Below, one piece after another: positions 33,959-45,659 of a stretch of DNA of 64,000 nucleotides. The notes under the pieces were generated by a model. The model saw only the letters and a program-made list of their open reading frames with translations, did no database searches and was not told the origin of the DNA. This DNA is from Mytilus edulis. Lineage: Eukaryota > Mollusca > Bivalvia > Mytilida > Mytilidae. Position numbers and translations under genes: made by a program. Positions within the stretch are counted from its first letter, which is position 1, and each line of letters begins with the position of its first letter. The DNA lies in NCBI RefSeq assembly GCF_963676685.1, contig NC_092346.1, positions 51,303,062 through 51,367,061 on the forward strand. The letters are read 5' to 3'.

Positions 33959-35056
33959 ATGGAAAATTTACAAGGTTTTTGTGAGATAAAACAAGAGCAT
34001 ACGAGTGCCACAGTTACAGTTCAACCAAATACTGAAACCTACATAATCAACCCTGATTTAATACAGACTAATGTTGAAGGTACTAAATTTGAACAAGACA
34101 ATTGTTTCGCAGAATCTGTATTTAACATTACATCTGTATCAGAATGTTATTCAACAGGCGCACAAGTTTCTCACTTTGGGGATTCGCCAAAGCTCATAAA
34201 GTTTGAGAAGGAAATTGACGATATCGTTACGGAAATTGGTGTTGAGATTGGTACAAATAAATCCAGTACTAAATGTAAAACTTGCTTGAAAGAGTTTTCA
34301 AATGTCAGTAATTTAAGAAGGCACATGAACACTCATAAAGGAAAATCAAGTGATGGTAAGAAATTTAAGTGCGAGATCTGCGGAAGAATTTTTGAAAAGA
34401 GATACCAACTTGTAAAACACAAAAAATCTCACATCGGTGACGTTGTTAAAGATGATAAACAGTTAAAATATAAATGTGGAATATGTGGGAAACAGGAGTC
34501 GAATAAGAGAGAGTTTGAGGATCACATGAGAGTACATACAGGCGAACGACCTTTTCAGTGTGACGTGTGTGATCTCTCCTTCAAACAGAAGAGTCATCTC
34601 AGACGACACAGTCGTGTTCACACTGGAGAATATTTACACGAAGGAAGTTTTATACAATGTGATGTCTGTGGTCGAAATTTTGGCCAAAATCATCAGCTAG
34701 TTCGTCATATGAAATGCCACTACCCAGCTAAGAAAGAATTTAAATGTGACCTTTGTTCAAAAGAGTTCAACGAAAAGCATCATCTGGTACGACATGCTCG
34801 GTTACATACTGGTGAAAAACCTTACACGTGTGAATTTTGTGGGCGTTGCTTTACTACTGACACTGGTTTGACTATTCACCGTAGACTTCATACAAATGAA
34901 AAACCTTACACGTGTAGTTTGTGTGACAAATCATATACACAATCGACAGCCTTGAAGCTACACATGCTTGTGCATTCTGGGGAACCTCGTTATACGTGTA
35001 CAGAATGCGGAGAGAAATTTGATAAACCAAGCCTTCTTAAAAACCACAAGCATTGA
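33959..35056 (+). CDS. C2H2 zinc-finger protein ZNF-A, nine fingers
   Basis: The 365-residue protein is a probable nuclear DNA-binding regulator. I chose the start MENLQGF, 64 bases after a splice acceptor, over an earlier ATG that would lie in the intron. The N-terminal 120 residues are acidic and carry CEIKQE, a SUMO-type motif shared with the sister genes. Nine C2H2 fingers follow. Canonical TGE(K/R)P linkers join fingers 3-4 and 6-7, with related TNEKP and SGEPR linkers on to 8 and 9. The others have longer or altered linkers. The last finger is cut short (KNHKH), leaving H-x-H. An AATAAA lies at 35,257. It is the first of five related genes. Confidence 0.9.
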   Translation: MENLQGFCEIKQEHTSATVTVQPNTETYIINPDLIQTNVEGTKFEQDNCFAESVFNITSVSECYSTGAQVSHFGDSPKLIKFEKEIDDIVTEIGVEIGTNKSSTKCKTCLKEFSNVSNLRRHMNTHKGKSSDGKKFKCEICGRIFEKRYQLVKHKKSHIGDVVKDDKQLKYKCGICGKQESNKREFEDHMRVHTGERPFQCDVCDLSFKQKSHLRRHSRVHTGEYLHEGSFIQCDVCGRNFGQNHQLVRHMKCHYPAKKEFKCDLCSKEFNEKHHLVRHARLHTGEKPYTCEFCGRCFTTDTGLTIHRRLHTNEKPYTCSLCDKSYTQSTALKLHMLVHSGEPRYTCTECGEKFDKPSLLKNHKH

Positions 35057-35256
35057 ATTTTCAAATAGTGCATATACATGGGCATATTTATTATATGTTT
35101 TCTGTCGGAATCTGATATTTGGTATTTGCGTTGGTGACTCAGTAATGCTTTTAATTATGGTCGTTTTGATTTCAAGTATTTCGGTACTCCTGCTTTCTGT
35201 AAAAGACCGGACTTCACTTAACGTATTGATGGACAAATCTCCAGTATTAGTTTTTC

Positions 35257-35262
35257 AATAAA
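35257..35262 (+). terminator. Poly(A) signal of ZNF-A
   Basis: AATAAA 200 bases after the stop codon, in a T-rich 3' region; the most likely cleavage signal for ZNF-A. Confidence 0.55.
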
Positions 35263-35511
35263 ACAATTTATATTTCTTTTTGATTTTTTTAAAATGCCTT
35301 TCTGTGCATCAATAGATTTACTTCCCGACATTGTCCAAATCCTTTATTGAGGTCCCTCAATATATGACAATTGTTCGTCATATTTGAGTCAATATTTGGC
35401 GGACGTAGACATGTTAGATCATACACACAAATTGATGACAATTCAGAAAGGGCATTATAATGTAACTTTGATCAATATTATAAGCTGGTTCAGAATGCGT
35501 TCTGTTATATA

Positions 35512-35700
35512 GATATAGGAAGATGTGGTATGAGAGCCAATGAGACAACTCTCCATCCAAGTAACAATTTATAAAAGTTAACCCATATAGGTCAAGGTAC
35601 AGCCTTCAACACGGAGCTTTTGCTCACAACACCAAGCTATAATGGGCCCAAAATTTACCAGTATAAAACCATTCGGGAAACCAACGGTCTAATCTATGTT
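35512..35700 (+). repeat. Dispersed mussel repeat M1, variant copy
   Basis: AAGATGTGGTATGAGAGCCA then GAGACAACTCTCCATCC and TCAACACGGAGC: a subfamily distinct from the copy at 29,152 but similar to the one at 38,655. Confidence 0.75.
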
Positions 35701-36309
35701 TATATATTACTAGGTTTATCTGTTTCTTAAAAAATGCATGTATTGGTAGTACTAGATCACTGCGATTGAAAGCTAGTCGCTCAAATGATATAATAAAGGT
35801 CGAGTTGGCATTTAAATTGAAATTTCAGTTATCTGAAAGTTAATCGAATATTCTCTTAACCATATATTTCAGAAACTTAGCATATAATTATACTACAGCA
35901 ATAATGATGCATATAAACAAATATGAAAGCAGTTCATTTTCGCCACAAAAGCAGTACATTTATTCAATTGTGCATATGTGACAATTTAAATTATACGGGA
36001 GAGACGACTTTCAAAAATATATATAATAAACATTATAAATCTTGCAGGTTATTCTTATACAAGTCAACAAACACAATAATATCACTTGATTCAGCATAAC
36101 TAATAAAGTGTAAATCATACATAAAGTACTTGCATATTTTTTTTTTACAATAATGCAGTAAAAACTTTTTTCAGAAATAGCAAAGTTACAACCTAGAATC
36201 AAATGACACTCATCACCTCTTTCGTTTGAGTCACATGGATTACAGTTTGTTACTTAGCTTGTGGTATTCCTCAGACGAAATACACATCATTTTAAAACCA
36301 CTTCTATAT

Positions 36310-36540
36310 GATTGAACACGCATCTAATTAATTAACCATCAATTGTAACAGAATAAAACAAGCTATTGGACACTAATTGAGAATTTTGACAGATCACTAC
36401 TAAGAACATGAGTTATTTAAATATTGTATAAATCAGTCGATAGTACACCAATTTATCATATATGAGTGAATTTGTGGTTTCATCTAGAGCTACTGTTGTA
36501 TACTATAGTGGAAGATAGACATTTGTAACATAAAGTAAGT
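36310..36540 (+). promoter_or_regulatory. Conserved promoter and first exon block of ZNF-B
   Basis: This block aligns with 46,530-46,760 upstream of ZNF-C: TCTAATTAATTAA, TTTGACAGATCACTA, AATCAGTCGATAGT, CACCAATTTATCATATAT, then ACTATAGTGGAAGA. Both end at a GTAAGT donor (36,535 here). It is read as promoter plus an untranslated exon, with an intron of about 780 bp to the coding exon. The transcription start is unknown. Confidence 0.6.
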
Positions 36541-36747
36541 AAACCAAGTTATGGAAACAAGAATAAGAGACATAAAAAGGGGGGGGGGATTAAAAACCCA
36601 TCTTTGTTTTATTTTTTTTAATTATCTAATATTGATTGTATTTAATACTTCCATTACTAAAGTTCTCATATCTTAATCACAATGACTTTGATTACCAAAG
36701 TGGCCAGCAAGTTGATAGATTCTTGATTGTAAGGATGCACTCCCCGT

Positions 36748-36872
36748 TCAGTAACGGATCTGGAACTTTTTGTAAGGGGGCCCACTGACTGACAAGGGGG
36801 CTCCAGTCATGATTCAGTTATTCCCTATATAATCAACCAAATCCACCTCCCCATGGATCTGCCTATGCCGTC
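36748..36872 (-). repeat. MITE-like repeat, reverse of the 60,380 element
   Basis: Shares GGATCTGGAACTTTT-type ends and CCAGTCATG, CCCTATATAATCAACC text with 60,380-60,522 in opposite orientation. It lies in the first intron of ZNF-B. Confidence 0.6.
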
Positions 36873-37322
36873 TAGTATAATGTTTTGTGCTCGAATTTAA
36901 AAAGTTTAAAAAAAAAAAGAAGATATAAGATCTATGTATTTACAAGAGCCACATAGTTTAGTACTCAATCTCGTTATAATTATAGTATATGTTCATATGC
37001 TTCGACGAGCACGCGAGTTTTATTGGATCTGTATTTGATCACTTTACAATATTAAAACTTTTATTAGTTTATTATCACAGAAGAAATATACTGCTCACAC
37101 AAAAAATAGAGACAATAAAAAATCTGCCATCAACACACAATTATACCGGATTCTTGACGGACGACGAGCATATTAATTATAAATTTAAGTGGCCAGATTT
37201 TCTTGCTGCATTGAAGACCCATTGGTGGTCTTCGGCTGTTGGTCGGATTGCTGTCGTTTTTACATATTTCTCATTTCCAGTCTGATTATTTATTATTTTG
37301 CTATTTTTGTTACAGGAAGATC

Positions 37323-38393
37323 ATGACGATCAAGACAGACGATGACAGTTTCTTTATAAAAGATCCAGAGTATAATGACATAACAGGAGAAATAGAAGAC
37401 GAAATAAACGTAACTGAAGAAAGTGTGAGATTATTTTATAAAATGAAAGAAGAATATACAAGTGCATTAAATCCAGTATTTACAGTTCAAGAGATTGAAA
37501 TTTATAACACTGTTTATAAACCTGTTCAAATTAATAATATATCCTCCCTGCCACACGATGTTGAAAATTCTCAGAAAGAACGAAAATTGATCAAAAAAAA
37601 ACCTTCGGAATGCCAAATTTGCTTCAAAACCTTTTCAACTAACGGGAATTTAAAAAAGCATATTGATATACACACAGGAGATGCTATTCACAAAAGGAAA
37701 TTTCAATGTGATATTTGTGGAAAAAGTTTTGGGAGGAAATACCGACTAGTTAACCATGTAAGATCTCACAACGGCGATGGTACTTACGAAGATAAAAAGT
37801 TCAAGTTTGAATGTATAGTGTGTGGAAAGCTTGTGAAGGAAAAGAGGGAGTTTGAGGATCACATGAGAGTCCATACAGGCGAAAGACCTTTTCAGTGTGA
37901 TCTGTGCCACCTCTCATTCAAACAAAGGAGTTCTCTCAGACGACACAGTAGTGTTCACACTGGAGAATTGTCACACAAATGTGAAGTCTGTGAGCGATGT
38001 TTTGGACAAAGCCAACATTTAACTCGCCATATGAAATGTCACAACCCGTCAGCTACGAGAGAATACAAATGCGACCTCTGTCCAAAAGAATTCACCGAAA
38101 AGCATCATCTCTTACGACACGCTCGCTTACATACTGGTGAGAAACCTTATAAGTGTGAATTTTGCGATAAACAATTTACTTTTCACACCTCTTATACTAG
38201 TCATCGGAGAATTCACACCAATGAAAAGCCATACGAATGCAGTATCTGTGATAAATCATTTACCCAATTGTCAGGATTGAAACTGCATATGCATGTGCAC
38301 TCTGGAGAACCTCGGTATCAGTGTAAAGAATGTGGCGAAACGTTTGGCAGACACAGTAATCTTAAAAAGCACAGACTAGAACTCCATCATTGA
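37323..38393 (+). CDS. C2H2 zinc-finger protein ZNF-B, nine fingers
   Basis: The 356-residue protein starts MTIKTDDD just after a TTACAG acceptor (exon begins 37,316). The start matches that of ZNF-C; an upstream ATG at 37,239 is intronic. The acidic N-terminus holds DPEYNDITGEIEDE and the block LFYKMKEEYTSA with a SUMO-type motif. Nine C2H2 fingers follow (about residues 114-356). Finger 3 (CIVCGKLVKEKREFEDHMRVH) keeps all four zinc ligands but lacks the usual core aromatic. The last finger ends KKHRLELHH. Finger 6 keeps the E-H-H-R contact set found in all five genes. It likely binds DNA in the nucleus; target unknown. Confidence 0.92.
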   Translation: MTIKTDDDSFFIKDPEYNDITGEIEDEINVTEESVRLFYKMKEEYTSALNPVFTVQEIEIYNTVYKPVQINNISSLPHDVENSQKERKLIKKKPSECQICFKTFSTNGNLKKHIDIHTGDAIHKRKFQCDICGKSFGRKYRLVNHVRSHNGDGTYEDKKFKFECIVCGKLVKEKREFEDHMRVHTGERPFQCDLCHLSFKQRSSLRRHSSVHTGELSHKCEVCERCFGQSQHLTRHMKCHNPSATREYKCDLCPKEFTEKHHLLRHARLHTGEKPYKCEFCDKQFTFHTSYTSHRRIHTNEKPYECSICDKSFTQLSGLKLHMHVHSGEPRYQCKECGETFGRHSNLKKHRLELHH

Positions 38394-38654
38394 AAATGTA
38401 TATACATGTTCCATAATTTGTTCCACTCATGAATGTTAATACTATTGTCATTACTTTGTCACCTATATGATAAATATAGTTTGTGATTTTCAATATTTAT
38501 TAAAGCTGTTATCATTTCAAGTTCCTTTTTTTTTTGTCATCATGATATCTGCTTGGTTTAGTTTTAGCATATTTAATCTCCAATATGACTAATGAACTAG
38601 ATAGAAAAATAACGTCTACTTCAAAACATACGTAAATAAACACACAAATGAACG
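38394..38654. other. 3' region of ZNF-B
   Basis: AT-rich, with a weak poly(A)-like TATTAAAG near 38,498. No other feature. Confidence 0.4.
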
Positions 38655-38995
38655 CATAGATATAAGAAGGTGTAATGTGACTTCCAATGAGACAACTCTC
38701 CATTCAAGTCACAATATTTAAAAGTAAACCATTACAGGTCAAAGTACGGACTTCGATTCGGAGTCTTGGTTAACACCGAACACCAAGCTACAAAGGACCC
38801 TACAATTTACTCATGTACAAGTGTAAAACTTTTCAAAAGAGAAAACTAACGATCTTATCTATATAATAAACGAGAAACGAGAAAAACTTATGTACCACAC
38901 CAACAAACAACCACACCTGAACATCAAGTTCCGGACTTAGGACAGGTGCAAATAAATGCAGCGGGTTTTAACATTTTAATAGGTACCAACCTTCA
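38655..38995 (+). repeat. Dispersed mussel repeat M1, long variant copy
   Basis: Runs from TAAGAAGGTGTAATGTGACT to about GTACCAACC. It includes the CGGACTTAGGACAGGTGC segment also seen (reversed) at about 11,270. Diverged from the 35,512 copy. Confidence 0.7.
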
Positions 38996-39835
38996 CTCTT
39001 ACCTGAAACAACTATGTAACACCACAACACAGAAAGACACACTATAAAATATCAATTGAAATGTATCTGACACTAACCAATTTTTAAAGCAGGAAGATAT
39101 AAACATATATAAGAAATTTGATGACACGAAGTAATGTACTTCAAGAACAAATCGAATGCGACTTATTGTAGAATAAGCAACAAACAAACACACCTAGCTG
39201 TGTAATATGATGACTTGTGTTTGTATATACACGAACCAAGTCATAGAAATAATTTGTTTAGGAAATTAACGATGGGATATATATATGATAATTGCTTTGA
39301 TTACTCTTGCTAAGACTTTCGATTCACGAAGGAACCGCGAAAACGAAGTCAATGGCAGGTGAATTCGGCTGGTAGGACATTCCCACCTCGCAGTCATTCC
39401 GTATAAAACATGTAACATATTCACATTGTACACGACATATACACCAAACATTGTTGGCATTTTGCTTAATTTATCCGAAAAAACGGATTTTGCTATGATT
39501 CGATAAGTTAAGCGAGACACGTTTAAATAAAATCTGCATTGTATTAGACTGGCAATGTACAACACTTCCATCTTTCCATCTGTAATTGGGTTTTAACTAT
39601 GCTTTAAAAAGGTACATATACATTACTGTAGTGTATCAAGTATATCATTGCATAGAGAGAGCACTGTTGTTTTTATTTGGTTGTATTTATCAATATATCT
39701 AATCATTCAGCAATATAGGACCATTCGTCTATAATGAGCATCACTGCAAATTTGGTCTTTCCTTTGTAATTTCGCGAGATAAACAGATAAAACTTTTTTT
39801 TCTAAAACAGTGGTAGTTCAGTGACGGGAGAAAGT
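38996..39835. other. Intergenic downstream of ZNF-B
   Basis: Partly homologous to the DNA after ZNF-C (AGCTGTGTAATAT at 39,198 and 49,378), so the two genes and their flanks were duplicated together. No gene seen. Confidence 0.4.
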
Positions 39836-40121
39836 ATGAAGGTGCGTTTGGGTCATAATTCATTTTGTTACACATTCGCTAAGAGGTACACATAACAGGT
39901 CGTTCACGAACTCTGGAAGTACACGTAGCAATTTATTCATGTACCCTAGAGGTACACGTAACACCTTTTTCATGTACCATAGCGTTACGCGCAACTATGT
40001 GTTCATGTATTCTAGAGGTACACGTAACTTTTTGTTCACATACATTAGAGTTACGTGTAACCATTTGTTCGCGTACTCTAGAGGTACACGTAACTTTTTG
40101 TTCACATACACTAGAGTTATT

Positions 40122-43100
40122 GTGCTTGTCACTCTCGCTTTCAGCATTCATCACTGGCTAGCAGCTTGCTGTGAAAAGGAGAGCCGAGTGCGTAAGTCTT
40201 TCCTGCCAGTTACAGCCTCTCATGCAGTAAGACCTATGTGGCCCAGATATGGGATCCTCCACGAGGTGATAGATGGAAACTGGGCACCTCACGGCTCCAG
40301 GCAAAACCACAAGGTCTCGGAGGAGGTTTGGCCCCTAGATGCAAGGCATGCTAGGCCCACCGGTGAGTGGATATGCCCTGGTGCCTGCAAACCAAACCCC
40401 CAGCTATGGGTAAATAGTCCCACTGCCTTGTGGGTGACTGTGGAAAGTCAAAGGCTATGGGAGACAACCCAGAAAGAAATCCGGACAGATGCAATCCGTT
40501 AGCATGGTAATGCAATCATCTACGGGAAGGACTACCCATAGAGAAAACCCGGCCCACCAGAGTGGAGGTTGGACGTTGGGCTAACTACCCAACTTCGTAC
40601 CAAGAATGGTGTACTGCTGAGGAACCAAACATGACACATTTGGGGGAAAGCCGAAAGGAAGCTCAAAAGCCGATCGGTTCCATAGTAGCGCCAAAACAAA
40701 ATATGTATATAGGATGTTGGAATGTTAGAACAATGGCAGACATATCAAAAGCAGCACAAGTAGCGAAGGAAATGAAAAATTATGGTATGGACATACTAGG
40801 TATCAGTGAGAGTAGATGGAAAGGATCGGGTGAAACCAAGCTTCAAAGTGGAGACACGGTGATATATGTCGGGGATGATGAACATCAAGTCAAGGGAGTA
40901 GCCATAATGATGAATGAAAGAGCTAAGAAAGCATTGATGGAATGGACACCTATTAACAAGAGAATGATGAAAGCAAGATTCTATTCAAAGTATAAGAAAC
41001 TGACAGTTATACAAGCATATGCTCCAACAAATGATGCAAAAGAGGAAGAGAAAGAAGAATTTTACCAACAACTACAAGACAATGTTTCATCCTGCAATAA
41101 GAATGATATGCTTATAGTTATGGGTGACCTGAACGCAAAAATAGGCAAAGACAATAGCCATATGCAAGAGGTGTTAGGAAAACATGGAAGTGGGACAATA
41201 AATGAAAATGGTGAATTATTATGCAATTTCTGCCAAATCAACGGCCTCCCCATAACAGGCTCCATTTTCCCACATAAGGAAATACATAAAGTAACATGGA
41301 AATCCCCTGATGGAAAAACAACAAACCAGATAGATCATATAATGGTACGAGGGGACATGAGGACATCAATATTAGATACAAGAGTAATGAGAAGAGCAGA
41401 TGTGTATACTGACCACTACTTAGTAAGGTCAAAGATCAGACTCAAACTGGCAAGAAATAAAGGTTATAAGAACAAATGCAAAAGAGAGAGATATGACCTA
41501 AACAAGCTAAAAAGTATGGATGTAAGGAAAAAGTACAACATTGAAGTGAGAAACAGATTCCAAGTACTGGAAGAAGGTAACATAGAAGATCCAGTGTTGA
41601 AATATGAAGGTGCAGTAGAGATATACACTGAGGCAGCTAAACAGGTATTGGGGAGCAGTAAAAAGATCAGTAAACCATGGATAACCAACAATACATGGAA
41701 AATGGTTGATGAAAGAAAAGAAATTAAAAATAAATTAGAAGGAACTAGATCGGAAAGATTAAAAGTGAGACTCAACGAAGAATACAAGCAGAAAAATAAA
41801 GGGGTTAAGAAAAGTGCCCGAGAGGATAAAAGGAAGTGGTACAATATGATGGCTGAAGATGCAGAAAAAGCAGCAGAAAATGGCAGAAGCAAAGAGCTTT
41901 ATATCATCACTAAAATCCTAACAGGTGAAAGAAAGAGGCAACACACAGGAGTAAAAAGTAAAGAAGGAGAACTGAAAAGTGAAAGAAATGATATATTGAA
42001 TAGATGGGTAGAACATTTTAGTGAAGTTTTAAATAGGCAAGACCCTCTTCGTCCAATTTCAGAGGAAGATGTAGATATGGCCGAAATTATAATAGACGAG
42101 ATCGATCTAGGAGAATGGACAGTAGATTAAGTTAAAAGAGCACTGAAGAAGACGCAAAATGGGAAGTCAGCAGGAACAGACAGTGTAACACCAGAGCTTA
42201 TAAAGGCAGACATCGACCTTACAGCAGAGAAAATGGCAGAAATATTTAATAGCCTATGGGAAGAAGAAAATTGGCCATCAGACTGGAGAAAGGGATTGAT
42301 TTGTAAGATCTTTAAGAAGGGCGATATGACAGATTGCAACAACTGGAGGGGAGTGACGCTTTTACCTGTTTTCAGTAAAGTATTCTGCAGAATGCTAATA
42401 GAAAGAATAAAAGAAGGAATAGGCAAGAGATTGAGGAATGAGCAGGCAGGATTTAGACCAAAAAGAGGAACAACTGAACAAATGTTTATCCTTCGAAACA
42501 TACTCGAGCAAACAAATGAATGGAGGGCAGCTTTAATAATACTTTTTATAGACTTCGAAAAAGCATTTGACTCAGTCCACCGAGAGAGTCTATGGTATAT
42601 CATGAAGAGCTACGGAATACCTGACAAGATCATAAGAACCATAAAGGAGATATATAAAGGATTTAAGTTCTGGATCATGCGGAAAACAACTGCAGACAAA
42701 GCCAGAGGGATACGATGGAACTTTAATACTGTTCTAGAAGATCTTGACTTTGCTGACGACATCGCACTTCTTTCCTCAAAATTTAGCGACCTTGATGAAA
42801 AAACACAGAAATTAACAACTGAAGCTGAAAGAGTTGGAATGAAACTTAACCCCAAAAAGTGTAAAACTCTGAGATCAAAGCAAACAAAGAATAAAGAGTT
42901 GATAACACTATACGACCAGAAAGTAGAAGATGTAGACAAGTTCACATACCTTGGAGCAGTCATGGACAAAGAGGGAGGAGGAAGTTGTGACATCAAAAAC
43001 AGAATACAGAAAGCAAGAGGGACATTCCATCGCCTAAGAAATATATGGTATGCAAGAGGAATTGGCCGAAAAACAAAAATACACCTATATAAATCATTAG

Positions 43101-43547
43101 GTAGACCTGTATTATTGTATGGATGGGAAACATGGAAACTAACAAACATTGAAGAAAAGAAACTAAATACTGTAGAACACCAATGCCTAAGAAAGATCCT
43201 AAATATAAGATGGCAAAGTAAAACATCAAACAAAACAGTAAACGAAATAGCTAACACCAGAAACATCAGTTGTGAAATCAGAAGGAGACGTTGGACATGG
43301 ATAGGACATATTTTAAGGCGTGAAAGAGACAACAACAGCTATGTAGCTCTACAATGGGCACCTGAAGGGAAAAGAACTATAGGAAGGCCAAAAACTACAT
43401 GGAGAAGAACAACAGAGAGAGAAAGGAACCAACAAGGATGGACAAGTTGGAATGTAGCCAGAACAGCGGCAAAAGATAGAAAAGGGTGGAAAAGCAGCGT
43501 GGAGGCCTTATGCGACTTCTGGCGCGGAGAGAATTAATGTTAAGGTA
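40122..43547 (+). mobile_element. RTE-like LINE, full-length insertion with 9-bp target duplication
   Basis: AGAGTTATT occurs directly on both sides (40,113-40,121 and 43,548-43,556), inside a repeat unit of the foldback element. This fixes the element at about 3.4 kb. A GC-rich 5' leader (40,122-40,561) precedes the coding region, and the 3' end is very short, ending GTTAAGGTA. The short 3' region and the endonuclease type favour the RTE group. The insertion is younger than the foldback element. Confidence 0.85.
40562..43537 (+). pseudogene. LINE polyprotein, endonuclease plus reverse transcriptase, disabled
   Basis: The first part (40,562-42,127) has an apurinic-type endonuclease with WNVRTM, ISESRW, GDLNAKIG, IDHIM and TDHYLV boxes, then a lysine-rich linker. 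A TAA at 42,128-42,130 breaks the frame just before KKTQNGKSAGTD. The same frame continues as reverse transcriptase: NNWRGVTLLP, NEQAGFRPKRGTTEQ, FIDFEKAFDSVHRES, then FADDIALLS near 42,750, and a C-terminal RRRRWTWIGHILRRE region. Between KGFKFWI and RKTTADKAR (about 42,670) the usual QG-LSP-LF box is missing. The stop and this in-frame deletion make it inactive, although the rest is well preserved. Confidence 0.88.
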
Positions 43548-43802
43548 AGAGTTATTCGCGTACTCTTGAGGTACACGTAACTACTTGTTCGCATACTTAG
43601 AACAACCTTTATACCCTATGCAAAATTAACTCGTCTGCTGTAAAATATTTAAGTAACCATGAAAACATTAATTACCTTTTTAAAAATATTAAAACTCGAT
43701 TAAATTTATTGATTTAAACCAAAATTTATATTTAACAAGAATTTTGGTAATCATATTGTGTACATGGAAACCGTATTTTTCGTTTTGTTACATCAGTTGT
43801 TG

Positions 43803-44393
43803 CCAAAGGAGTAGGTTCAGTAAGACCCCTTTTTGGCCCCACAATTAAGCAGTTTTGCAAAATTGTCAAAATGTAATCTTTTAGCTATTTTTTGGAAAGT
43901 AGAATGCTTCTGCTACATAAATATGTGCTGTTTTTGACAATACAATGCACATATATTGTGTACTAGCATCATAAAGTCATGCTAAATTACTGAAATCTTC
44001 ACAATTATAGCATTTTAGTTAAATTTTAGACGGTTTCCGTCTTTAATGAAAGTGGCCGCATTCGTGTTCATTCATAATATTGAAATGTAAGTTGTATTTG
44101 ATGATAATACATAACATATATAAAGGTTGAGGATGAACACGGATGCGGCCACTTTCATTTTTGACGAAAACCATCTGAAAAGTGACGTTTTTTGGCATAT
44201 TTGATAGATTTTTCATATTTAAGCTTCAATCGGAGCGTTTTTAATGACTGAATCAGTTAAAATCTTTAGCATAAACTAATCGAATCATTTAAAATAGACA
44301 CTTAAGTGTTTAAAAAGTGTCCTAAATATCTCGTTAGATGAAACTGATATTTGGGGCCAAAATCGGTCCTTACCGGACCTACTCCTTTCAAGC
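43803..44393. mobile_element. MITE with GGAGTAGG termini and internal hairpin, copy 1
   Basis: The ends AAAGGAGTAGGTTCAGTAAG and CTTACCGGACCTACTCCTTT are inverted repeats, continued inward by GGCCCC/GGGGCC. Inside, GAAAGTGGCCGCATTCGTG (about 44,048) pairs with GGATGCGGCCACTTTC (about 44,141), forming a second hairpin. No coding. It sits in the core of the foldback element. Confidence 0.8.
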
Positions 44394-44984
44394 AGTTTTT
44401 ACAGAGTTATCTTCCGTATTCAATACACGTTCTAAAATGATATAATTAATTTCTTTCATTTATAATTTTAGACATCTGCATTTAGTTCACGGTGGGTTTT
44501 TTTAACTTTGTCAATACTTATAACTTATAAAAATGTATTCTTCTGTTGCAAGTAGTTGAATATGGGGGATGATGAAATTGTGCTGACAAAGATAATCCAC
44601 TTTTCAAAGAAAGGGATGAAAGGTTTTCTGTTGCAGTTAGCGGCAAGAAAAAACAGTTACGCGAACCTCCAGAGTACGTGAATAAACAATTGCGCGATTG
44701 CCAAATCTCATGGAAACGTGAACAAACAGTTACGTGCACCTCTATAGAAACGGTTATTGTTTGTTCACGCATTTACTGTTACGTGTACCTCTATATACTA
44801 TAGGATACGTGAACAAGGTGTTACGTATAACTCTAGATAACTCAAGGGGAGGGGGTCGTGAATAAAGTGTTACATGTAACTCTTTGATATATGAGCGACC
44901 TGTTACCTACGTGTAACAAAATGAATTATAAGCCGAACGGCCCTTCATCGAAAGGTGAATGGAGTAGATGAAAATATACAGTAG

Positions 44985-45540
44985 ATGGAAAAGGAGTAGG
45001 TTCAGTAAGACCCTTTTTTGTCCCCAAAATATAGCAGTTTTACAAAATTGTGAAAAAGGTAATCTTTAAGCTATTTACTGGAAAGTAGAATTATTCTGCT
45101 ACATAAATATGAGCTGTTTTTGACAATACAATGCACAAATATCGGGTACTAGCATCATTAAGTCATGCTAAATTGCTAAAATCTTCACAATAAAAGCATT
45201 TTAGTTAAATTTTAGACGGTTTCCGTCTTAACTGAAAGTGGCCGCATTCGTGTTCATTCATAATATTGAAATGTAAGTTGTATTTTATGAATATACATAT
45301 ATAAAGGTTGAGGATGAACACGGATGCGGCCACTTTCATTTTTGACAAAAACCATCTGAAAAGTGACGTTTTTTTGCATATTTTGTATATTTTTCATATT
45401 TAAGCTTGAATCGGGGCGTTTTTAATGACTAAATCAGTTCAAATCTTTCCCAAAAACTAATTGAATCAATTGAAATAGACACTTAAGTGTTTAAAAAGTA
45501 TCCAAAATCTTTCGTTAGATGAACTTGAAATGACCCTGAC
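44985..45540. mobile_element. MITE with GGAGTAGG termini, copy 2, 3' end lost
   Basis: Aligns with copy 1 from AAAGGAGTAGGTTCAGTAAG through the internal hairpin to CGTTAGATGAA, then diverges before the expected right terminus. It lies just outside the right arm of the foldback element, in the same orientation as copy 1. Confidence 0.75.
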
Positions 45541-45659
45541 CTAGGTCCTACGCCTGGTTTTGTGAGATCAAAAAAAAAAAACTACGAGTGCCACAATAAC
45601 GTAAAATCCGATGTAAACCAACCTGAATTATATGAAGATTAATATTGAAGATATATAAA

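Larger units (their letters stand above)
39836..44945. mobile_element. Long foldback element with 33-bp subterminal repeats (LINE and MITE nested)
   Basis: The left arm (39,836-40,121, continued at 43,557-43,612) is a string of 33-bp units such as GAGGTACACGTAAC plus TTGTTCACATAC, alternating with GAGTTACGTGTAAC. The right arm (44,648-44,945) has the same units inverted, and the outer 34 bp of the arms match at about 30 positions (ATAATTCATTTTGTTAC is exact). Removing the LINE (40,122-43,547) and MITE (43,803-44,393) leaves about 1.1 kb. No clear target duplication was found, so the outer limits are approximate. Confidence 0.7.

Noticed and set aside
34968..35261. Frame overlapping the ZNF-A end on the plus strand
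   Set aside because: Shadow of the zinc-finger coding sequence continued into the 3' region.
39939..40502. 187-residue frame rich in RGTRN repeats
   Set aside because: Its first part translates the 33-bp foldback repeats and its second part the LINE 5' leader, so it is a chimera of two repeats.
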